64,000 nucleotides of DNA from Mycobacterium sp. IS-836 (GTDB taxonomy: Bacteria > Actinomycetota > Actinomycetes > Mycobacteriales > Mycobacteriaceae): contig NZ_MBEU01000037.1 in NCBI RefSeq assembly GCF_001954275.1, forward strand, positions 1 through 64,000. Direction: 5' to 3'. The notes under the pieces were generated by a model. It was not told the DNA's origin, did not search any database, and saw only the letters and a list, made by a program, of their open reading frames with translations. This document shows positions 57,725 to 64,000 of the stretch, piece after piece. The position numbers were made by a program, and so were the translations under genes. How positions within the stretch are numbered: position 1 is the first letter of the stretch; the number at the start of each line of letters is the position of its first letter.

Positions 57725-58777
57725 GTGGGGAGTGTTAAAGCCGCGCGCTCGAACCGGACCGCGAATCAGACCGTCGTGGTGACTGGCGCCAGCGGGGGGA
57801 TCGGGCGCGCCACCGCCACGGCATTCGGAGCGCGGGGCGCGCACGTCGGCCTGGTAGCCCGCGGCGAGAAAGGACTGAGCGCCGCGGCCCGCGACGTCGA
57901 AGCCGCTGGCGGCAAAGCGTGTGTGATACCCACCGACGTCGCCGACCCGGAGCAGTGCGAGGCCGCCGCGGAGGAGGTCGAGCGGACCTTCGGGCCCATC
58001 GACGTCTGGGTGAACGTCGCATTCACTTCGGTTTTTGCCCCGTTCTGGGAAATCACGCCCGCGGAGTTCCGGCGCGTGACCGAGGTGACCTACCTGGGCT
58101 TCGTGTACTGCACGATGGCCGCATTGAAGCGGATGAGGCCCCGCGACGCCGGCACCATCGTGCAGGTCGGGTCCGCCCTTGCCTATCGCGGCATCCCGCT
58201 GCAAAGCGCCTACTGCGGTGCCAAGCACGCGACACAGGGCTTCAACGAGGCGCTGCGATGCGAGCTGCTGCACGAACACAGCAACGTCCGCGTCACCATG
58301 GTTCAGATGCCGGCGGTCAACACCCCGCAGTTCTCCTGGGTGCTGTCGCGCTTACCCAAGCAGGCGCAGCCGGTTCCGCCGATCTATCAGCCCGAAATCC
58401 CGGCGCAAGCCGTGCTCTACGCCGCGGACCATCCGCAACGACGCGAGTATTGGGTGGGCGGCAGCACCGTCGGAACCCTGGCCGCCAACGCGATAGCGCC
58501 GGGCCTGCTAGACCGCTACCTCGCCCGCACCGGCTTCGACTCGCAGCAGACGGAGGATCCCCGACCGGCCGACCAGCCAGCCAACCTGTGGGAGCCCGCG
58601 GACGGCAGCGAAGGCCGGGACTACGGCGCACACGGCATTTTCGACGACACATCCACCAACCGCAGTTTCCAACTGTGGGGTTCCCAACACCACGGCCTCC
58701 TCGGCGGTACCGCAACGGCGGCGTTTGCCGCCGCGGCCGGGGCGGCGGTGCGCCGGTTACGACGATGGCGTCGGTAA
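57725..58777 (+). CDS. SDR oxidoreductase with C-terminal extension
   Basis: The 350-residue product (GTG start) has a classical SDR core: VVTGASGGIGRATA, VNVAF in place of NNAG, and active-site YCGAK. The substrate-binding loop contains AVNTPQFSWVLSRLP. A C-terminal extension of about 80 residues ends in a small hydrophobic Ala/Gly-rich stretch and an Arg-rich tail (LRRWRR), suggesting membrane association. A GGGTAT lies 12 bp before the GTG but lacks a -35. Substrate unknown. Confidence 0.83.
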   Translation: MGSVKAARSNRTANQTVVVTGASGGIGRATATAFGARGAHVGLVARGEKGLSAAARDVEAAGGKACVIPTDVADPEQCEAAAEEVERTFGPIDVWVNVAFTSVFAPFWEITPAEFRRVTEVTYLGFVYCTMAALKRMRPRDAGTIVQVGSALAYRGIPLQSAYCGAKHATQGFNEALRCELLHEHSNVRVTMVQMPAVNTPQFSWVLSRLPKQAQPVPPIYQPEIPAQAVLYAADHPQRREYWVGGSTVGTLAANAIAPGLLDRYLARTGFDSQQTEDPRPADQPANLWEPADGSEGRDYGAHGIFDDTSTNRSFQLWGSQHHGLLGGTATAAFAAAAGAAVRRLRRWRR

Positions 58778-58837
58778 CCGGGCATACGCGGGTCCGAAAT
58801 CTGAACTCTGCTGTCTAGGAGGGCTAGGAGGGAAACT

Positions 58838-60631
58838 ATGTCCAAGCAAGAGGTCGGCGACTACCTGTTGGAACGGTTGCGGGCGTGGGGTGTTGAGCAC
58901 GTCTTCGCCTATCCAGGGGACGGCATCAACGGAATCCTCGCCGCGTGGGGCCGAGCCGACAACAAGCCGATGTTCATCCAGTCGCGCCACGAGGAGATGA
59001 GCGCTTTCGAAGCAGTCGGGTACGCGAAGTTCACCGGCCGTGTCGGCGTGTGCATGGCCACGTCGGGGCCCGGCGCGATCCATCTGCTCAACGGCCTCTA
59101 CGACGCCAAACTCGACCACGTTCCGGTGGTCGCCATCGTCGGGCAGACCAACCGCAGCGCCATGGGCGGGTCCTACCAACAGGAGGTCGACCTGCTCAGC
59201 CTGTACAAAGACGTCGCCAGCGACTACGTCCAAATGGTCACCGTGCCAGAACAATTGCCCAACGTCCTGGACCGCGCCATCCGGGTCGCGCTGACCGAGC
59301 GCACCACGACCGCGCTGATCATCCCGGCCGATGTGCAGGAACTCGAATATTCGCCACCCAGCCACGCCTTCAAGATGGTGCCCTCGAGTTTGGGCATCGA
59401 ATGGCCGGCCATCTCCCCCGACGACGAGGCCATCACACGCGCGGCCGAGGTTCTCAACGAGGGCACGAAGGTCGCCATGCTGGTTGGCCAGGGCGCGCGC
59501 GAGGCGCGGGACGAGCTCGTCGAAGTAGCCGAGCTACTCGGCGCCGGCGCGGCCAAGGCGCTACTGGGCAAGGATGTGCTTCCCGACGACTTACCTTGGG
59601 TCACAGGGGCTATCGGATTGCTCGGCACCCGCCCCAGCTACGAGCTCATGCGCGACTGCGATGCGTTGCTGACCGTGGGATCCAGCTTCCCTTACACCCA
59701 ATTCATGCCCCAGTTCGGGCAAGCCAAAGCGGTGCAGATCGACGTCGACGGCCGGATGATCGGGATGCGCTACCCGTATTCGATCAACATCGTCGCCGAC
59801 GCGAAGTCCGCACTGCGGGCGCTGATTCCCAAGCTGCGGCGCAAGGAGGACCGGTCCTGGCGCGAGGGCATCGAGGCGAACGTGACCCGGTGGTGGGAAA
59901 CCATGGACATGGAGGCCAAGGTCGGCGCACACCCGATCAACCCGCTGCGGCTTTTCTCGGAGCTCTCCCCGCAGCTGCCCGACAACGTCATCGTCTCAGC
60001 CGATTCCGGCTCCGCGGCCAACTGGTATGCGCGAAACCTGAGGTTCCGCGGGAACATGCGGGGTTCGCTCTCGGGCAACCTCGCCACAATGGGCCCCGGT
60101 GTCCCGTACGCGATCGGCGCGAAATTCGCTCACCCAGACCGGCCGGTCATCGCGTTCGCCGGGGACGGCGCCATGCAGATGAACGGAATGGCCGAACTGA
60201 TCACGATCAAACGGTACTGGCACGAGTGGGACGATCCACGCCTGATCGTCGCGGTCCTGCACAACAATGACCTCAACCAGGTCACCTGGGAAATGCGTGC
60301 CATGGCCGGCGCACCGAAATTCGTTGAGTCCCAAGCGCTTCCCGATGTCGATTTCGCGGCGTTTGCGGCCAGCCTCGGTCTCAACGCCTTGTCCGTCAAG
60401 GACCCCGAGGAACTCGGCGACGCGTGGCGGGAGGCGCTCTCGGCCGACCGTCCGACCGTGCTGGACGTCTTTACCGACCCCGACATGCCGCCGATCCCGC
60501 CGCACGCCACCTGGGAACAGTTCAAGGCGGCCAGCGCCGCGGTGCTCGGTGGTGACGAAGACCGCAAGGGCTTCGTTAAGGTGGGCCTCAAAGCCAAGGC
60601 TCAAGAGTTCCTGCCGCACAAGAAGAGTTGA
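58838..60631 (+). CDS. Thiamine-diphosphate-dependent enzyme (pyruvate oxidase/acetolactate synthase-like)
   Basis: The 597-residue product has the three-domain ThDP fold: PYR domain with GVEHVFAYPGDGINGI and the catalytic Glu in RHEEMSAFEAVGYA, central domain, and PP domain with the ThDP motif AGDGAMQMNGMAELITIK ending near VLHNND. The middle domain is poor in classical FAD motifs, so pyruvate oxidase, decarboxylase or another 2-oxoacid activity remain possible. The ATG has two Shine-Dalgarno-like AGGAGGG in front. It ends 3 bp before the dehydrogenase gene, so the two form a functional pair. Confidence 0.87.
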   Translation: MSKQEVGDYLLERLRAWGVEHVFAYPGDGINGILAAWGRADNKPMFIQSRHEEMSAFEAVGYAKFTGRVGVCMATSGPGAIHLLNGLYDAKLDHVPVVAIVGQTNRSAMGGSYQQEVDLLSLYKDVASDYVQMVTVPEQLPNVLDRAIRVALTERTTTALIIPADVQELEYSPPSHAFKMVPSSLGIEWPAISPDDEAITRAAEVLNEGTKVAMLVGQGAREARDELVEVAELLGAGAAKALLGKDVLPDDLPWVTGAIGLLGTRPSYELMRDCDALLTVGSSFPYTQFMPQFGQAKAVQIDVDGRMIGMRYPYSINIVADAKSALRALIPKLRRKEDRSWREGIEANVTRWWETMDMEAKVGAHPINPLRLFSELSPQLPDNVIVSADSGSAANWYARNLRFRGNMRGSLSGNLATMGPGVPYAIGAKFAHPDRPVIAFAGDGAMQMNGMAELITIKRYWHEWDDPRLIVAVLHNNDLNQVTWEMRAMAGAPKFVESQALPDVDFAAFAASLGLNALSVKDPEELGDAWREALSADRPTVLDVFTDPDMPPIPPHATWEQFKAASAAVLGGDEDRKGFVKVGLKAKAQEFLPHKKS

Positions 60632-60634
60632 CCC

Positions 60635-63589
60635 GTGAAGAGCCGCACGCCGACGCTGTTCGAAGCGGTGGCCGCCGACCTCCGCGCCGAGGTTGACGGG
60701 GAAATCCGGTTCGATCCCGGCTCACGTGCGGCCTACTCCACCGATGCGTCCAATTACCGGCAGGTGCCCATCGGCGTGGTGGTGCCGCGCACGGTGGAGG
60801 CCGGAGCTAAGACCATCGACGTGTGCCGCCGCCACAACCTGCCCGTGTTGTCCCGTGGCGGCGGCACCAGCCTGGCCGGGCAATGCTGTAACGCGGCGGT
60901 GGTCATCGACTGGACCAAGTACTGCACCCGGATCGGCTCCGTGGACACCGAGGCGGGAATCGCGGTGGTGGAGCCGGGCATCAAGCTCGATGTGCTGAAC
61001 GACCAGCTGGAGTCATCGGGGTGGATGGTGGGCCCCAAACCGTCCACCCATGTCAGCTGCGCGATCGGCGGCATGATCGGCAACAACTCCTGCGGTTCCA
61101 CCGCCCAGGAGTACGGCAAGATGGTCGATTCGGTGCGCCGCCTCGAGGTGGTGACCTACGACGGGCTCCGGATGTGGGTTGGTCAGACGGACGACGACGA
61201 GTACAACCGGATACTCGATGCGGGCGGCCGGCGCGCGGAGATCTATCGCGGACTCAAGGCGCTCGCCGAAAGATATGCCGACGACATCCGGTCGCGCTAT
61301 CCCAAAATCCCGAGGCGGGTTTCGGGGTACAACCTGGATTCGTTGTTGCCGGAGAACGGCTTTCACGTCGCCAAGGCACTGGTCGGCTCGGAGAGCACCC
61401 TGGTCACGGTACTGCGGGCGGAGCTGCAGCTGGTTCGCATACCGCCGGCCGACGCGCTGGTGGTCATGGGCTTCGACGACGTCGCCTCGGCCGCCGACGC
61501 GGTCCCGGCCGTGCTCGAGCATGGCCCGGCGGCCCTGGAGGGCCTGGATCATCGGCTGGTCGAACTCGAGCACTCACAGAAGCTGGCCGAGCAGGCGCTG
61601 CGCCAGCTGCCCGACGGCAACGCCTGGCTGATGGTGCAGATCAACGGTGACAACCAGGACGATGCCGACCGCAAGGCCAAGTCGATGATCGACGCTTTGC
61701 ACAAAGTGCCGCACAAGGGCGTCACCGTCCTCGACGACCCGACCCGCAAGAAGGAAGTCTGGGCCGCCCGGGAGGCCGGGCTGGGTGCCACCGCGTATCC
61801 GCCCAACGAACCCGAGACCCACGAGGGATGGGAAGACGCCGCGGTGCCGCCGGACCGGCTGGGTGATTACCTGCGGGATTTCCGCGAGCTGCTCGAGCGC
61901 TACGACTACGCAACCGCCTCGCTGTATGGCCATTTCGGCCAGGGCTGCGTGCACACCCGCATCCCCTTCGTGTTGCGCACCGCGGCGGGCATCGCCAAAT
62001 ACCGTTCCTTCGTGGAAGATTCGGCGCGGCTGGTCGTGAAATACGGCGGCTCGCTGTCGGGCGAACACGGCGACGGCCAATCGCGCGGCGAGCTGTTGCC
62101 GATGATGTTCGGCGAGCGCGTGGTGACCGCGTTCGAGCAGACCAAGGCCCTGTTCGATCCGGACAACCGGATGAACCCGGGCAAGGTCGTGCACCCGTAC
62201 AAACTCGACGAAAACCTGCGCTTCGGCGTCGATTACCGCCCCGCCGAGCCGGATGTCATGTTCGCCTACCCTGACGACGACCACCGCTTCTCGCGCGCCG
62301 CCGCGCGCTGCGTGGGCGTCGGCAAGTGCCGCGGCCACGAATCGGGCGTGATGTGCCCCAGCTACCGCGCGACCCAGGAGGAGGAGCACGCCACCCGGGG
62401 CCGGGCCCGGCTGCTGTTCGAGATGGTGCAGGGCATGGACGGCGGGGGCACAGCGGGAAGGGGAGTCATCACCGACGGCTGGCGCTCCACCGCGGTGCAC
62501 GACGCGCTCGATCTATGCCTGGCCTGCAAGGGTTGTCGCAGCGACTGTCCGGTCGACGTCGACATGGCCACCTACAAGGCGGAGTTCCTGTTCCATCACT
62601 ACCGGCGTCGGCTGCGGCCGATGGCGCACTACTCGATGGGCTGGATCCCGCTGTGGGCCCGGCTGGCCGCGACCGCGCCGGGCCCGCTCAATGCCGTGAC
62701 ACACGCGCGCGGGCTCTCGACGCTGGTCAAGAAGGCCGGCGGAATCGACCCGCATCGCGAGCTGCCGCGCTTCGCCGACGAGAGGTTCACCCGTTGGTTC
62801 TCCCGCCGCCGACGGGACGCCGGTGAGCCGCCACGCGGACGGGTGGTGCTCTGGCCGGACAGCTTCGTCAATAACTTCGAACCCGAGGTGGGACAAGCCG
62901 CCGTCGCCGTGCTGGAATCGGCGGGCTTCGCCGTCGACGTTCCGCAACGAACCGTCTGCTGCGGGCTGACCTGGATCTCGACGGGTCAGCTGAAGGTCGC
63001 CAAACGCGTTCTGCGCCGGACCCTTACGGCGCTGCGCCCGGCGCTGCGGACGAGCACGCCGGTGGTGGTGCTGGAACCCAGCTGCGCCGCGGTGTTCCGC
63101 TCCGACCTGCCCGAACTCCTTTTCGGCGACGAGGATGCGCACCGGCTGGCCAAGCAAACCTATACTCTCGGTGAGCTTTTGGCCCGCAAGGCGCCGGACT
63201 GGGAGCCACCCCAGATCGGCGCCCAGGCGGTGGTTCAGCAGCACTGCCATCAGCACGCGATATTGGGTTACAGCCACGACAAGCAGCTGCTCGTCGATGC
63301 CGGAGTGGACACCGACGTGCTCGACGCCGGATGTTGCGGTCTAGCGGGCAATTTCGGCTTCGAAAAAGGCCACTACGACGTGTCGGTAGCGTGCGCCGAA
63401 GACAAACTGATGCCCGCGCTGCGCGAAGCCGATCCCGAAGCACTGGTGCTGGCCGACGGGTTCAGTTGCCGCACCCAGATTCGCGAACTCTCCTCTGACC
63501 ATAAGCCGATGCACCTCGCGCAGGTCATCGCCGCGGCGCTAGCCGCTCACGAGAGCGGCCCGCGCGCTACGCAAATCGTCAACGAATAG
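60635..63589 (+). CDS. FAD-linked oxidase / Fe-S / CCG-domain dehydrogenase (D-lactate or glycolate type)
   Basis: The 984-residue product, GTG start, has an N-terminal FAD-binding type 4 domain (PVLSRGGGTSLAGQCCN; GGMIGNNSCGSTAQEYGKMV), an FAD-linked oxidase C domain (GHFGQGCVHTRIPF, SGEHGDGQSRGELL), and then a Fe-S module: GVGKCRGHESGVMCPSY and CLACKGCRSDCPVD. Two CCG segments follow (TVCCGLTWISTGQL and AGCCGLAGNFGFEKGHYDVS). This is the single-chain YdiJ/Dld-type architecture that oxidises 2-hydroxyacids and passes electrons to quinone. Coupled with the ThDP enzyme, it may turn 2-hydroxyacid into oxoacid. The 3' end overlaps udgX by 51 bp on the other strand. Confidence 0.9.
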   Translation: MKSRTPTLFEAVAADLRAEVDGEIRFDPGSRAAYSTDASNYRQVPIGVVVPRTVEAGAKTIDVCRRHNLPVLSRGGGTSLAGQCCNAAVVIDWTKYCTRIGSVDTEAGIAVVEPGIKLDVLNDQLESSGWMVGPKPSTHVSCAIGGMIGNNSCGSTAQEYGKMVDSVRRLEVVTYDGLRMWVGQTDDDEYNRILDAGGRRAEIYRGLKALAERYADDIRSRYPKIPRRVSGYNLDSLLPENGFHVAKALVGSESTLVTVLRAELQLVRIPPADALVVMGFDDVASAADAVPAVLEHGPAALEGLDHRLVELEHSQKLAEQALRQLPDGNAWLMVQINGDNQDDADRKAKSMIDALHKVPHKGVTVLDDPTRKKEVWAAREAGLGATAYPPNEPETHEGWEDAAVPPDRLGDYLRDFRELLERYDYATASLYGHFGQGCVHTRIPFVLRTAAGIAKYRSFVEDSARLVVKYGGSLSGEHGDGQSRGELLPMMFGERVVTAFEQTKALFDPDNRMNPGKVVHPYKLDENLRFGVDYRPAEPDVMFAYPDDDHRFSRAAARCVGVGKCRGHESGVMCPSYRATQEEEHATRGRARLLFEMVQGMDGGGTAGRGVITDGWRSTAVHDALDLCLACKGCRSDCPVDVDMATYKAEFLFHHYRRRLRPMAHYSMGWIPLWARLAATAPGPLNAVTHARGLSTLVKKAGGIDPHRELPRFADERFTRWFSRRRRDAGEPPRGRVVLWPDSFVNNFEPEVGQAAVAVLESAGFAVDVPQRTVCCGLTWISTGQLKVAKRVLRRTLTALRPALRTSTPVVVLEPSCAAVFRSDLPELLFGDEDAHRLAKQTYTLGELLARKAPDWEPPQIGAQAVVQQHCHQHAILGYSHDKQLLVDAGVDTDVLDAGCCGLAGNFGFEKGHYDVSVACAEDKLMPALREADPEALVLADGFSCRTQIRELSSDHKPMHLAQVIAAALAAHESGPRATQIVNE

Positions 63590-64000
63590 TCGATACGCCT
63601 CATCGCGCCGGTCGCTGCGATCACGCAGCACCGCCGACGGGTGCACGGTCGCAACCACGCTCGGTTCGGGGTCGAACTCCAGGTCACCCTCCGATGGGAG
63701 TGCCACCACGTGGCCGCGCTCGGTGGAGACTCGAAACGACGGTCCCATCAGTGCCTGCGCGGCGGTCGCCCCGAGACACAGGATTATCTGGGGACCCAGC
63801 GCCTCTATCTCCGCGATAAGCCACGGTCGGCACGCGACAACCTCGGTGCGACTGGGTTTCTGGTGTATCCGCCGCTTGCCGTCCTTGCGGGTGAACTTGA
63901 AATGTTTCACCGCGTTGGTCTGGTAGGTCATCCCCGCATCGATGTCGGCCTCGTCGAGCGCCCGGGCCAGCAATCGCCCCGCCGGACCGACGAACGGCAA
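63539..64000 (-). CDS. udgX: UdgX-type uracil-DNA glycosylase (C-terminal part, truncated by the window)
   Basis: The visible 153 residues continue beyond base 64000, so the true start is outside. The segment begins at PFVGPAGRLL of motif 1 and shows NAVKHFKFTR and the loop KRRIHQKPSRTEVVACRPWL, with the KRRIH signature whose His (position 46 of the visible part) forms the covalent link to the abasic site in UdgX. The C-terminal VATVHPSAVLR motif is intact. The enzyme recognises uracil in DNA and becomes cross-linked to it. It is convergent with the dehydrogenase gene and overlaps it by 51 bp. Confidence 0.9.
   Translation of the reverse strand: MPFVGPAGRLLARALDEADIDAGMTYQTNAVKHFKFTRKDGKRRIHQKPSRTEVVACRPWLIAEIEALGPQIILCLGATAAQALMGPSFRVSTERGHVVALPSEGDLEFDPEPSVVATVHPSAVLRDRSDRRDEAYRLFVDDLRSARAALVSG

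Overview
The window is about 64 kb of high-GC actinobacterial DNA. It looks chromosomal and comes from a slow-growing non-tuberculous Mycobacterium, plausibly of the M. avium complex. The reasons are an unbroken 14-gene nuoA-N operon, a block whose order matches (from memory) M. tuberculosis Rv3162c-Rv3171c, a LexA-boxed 13E12-type HNH gene, a CsbD/Mbp1-like protein, a UdgX-type uracil-DNA glycosylase, frequent GTG starts, 1-4 bp gene overlaps and leaderless-looking promoters. The PPE genes that I recall on both sides of nuo in M. tuberculosis are absent. The species call is inference.

Layout. (1) 218-8814, plus strand: a catabolic cluster with a homogentisate-dioxygenase-like enzyme, an alpha/beta hydrolase, a CaiB-type CoA-transferase, an HMG-CoA-lyase-like aldolase, a TetR regulator, and an acyl-CoA dehydrogenase + APH-type kinase + DUF6285 trio resembling the LvaC/LvaA/LvaB system for 4-hydroxyacyl-CoA; an NTF2-like protein and a YceI protein follow. 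(2) 8845-25074: a degenerate response regulator, then nuoA-N (complex I, NADH to menaquinone, proton pumping). (3) 25071-29278, minus: membrane protein, DUF58, MoxR ATPase, small membrane protein and DUF4129 protein (an envelope chaperone-type operon). (4) 29396-30852: an SOS-boxed, probably leaderless DUF222-HNH gene. (5) 30849-39631: SDR, TetR, APH-like protein, Rv3169-like protein, two flavin amine oxidases and an Hpx-like hydrolase. (6) 39669-43205, minus: SRPBCC protein, STAS protein, AraC regulator and glycosyltransferase. (7) 43435-50575: an unusual signalling block (CheB, CheR-PAS, STAS-HATPase, second CheB) next to katE and a small SAP-like protein. (8) 50609-58777: nucleotidyltransferase, acyl-CoA-dehydrogenase-like + PIG-L pair, an endonuclease/exonuclease/phosphatase protein, DUF3349, CsbD/Mbp1, NmrA-like protein, hemophore-like secreted protein, topoisomerase IB and an SDR. 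(9) 58838-64000: a ThDP-dependent oxidase/decarboxylase coupled to a 984-residue FAD/Fe-S/CCG dehydrogenase, and the C-terminal part of udgX running off the edge.

How it fits together. The most interesting region is 43.4-55.7 kb. Chemotaxis-type adaptation enzymes (CheB, CheR) without receptors or flagella sit in one operon with an anti-sigma-type STAS-HATPase protein. Sequences resembling SigF promoters precede that operon, katE, the nucleotidyltransferase and the NmrA-like gene. I infer a stress-sensing partner-switch module. A second genome-wide habit is the many short in-phase tandem repeats (12-16 bp units, 3-4 copies) at gene ends and N-termini. No rRNA, tRNA, CRISPR array, insertion sequence or prophage was recognised.
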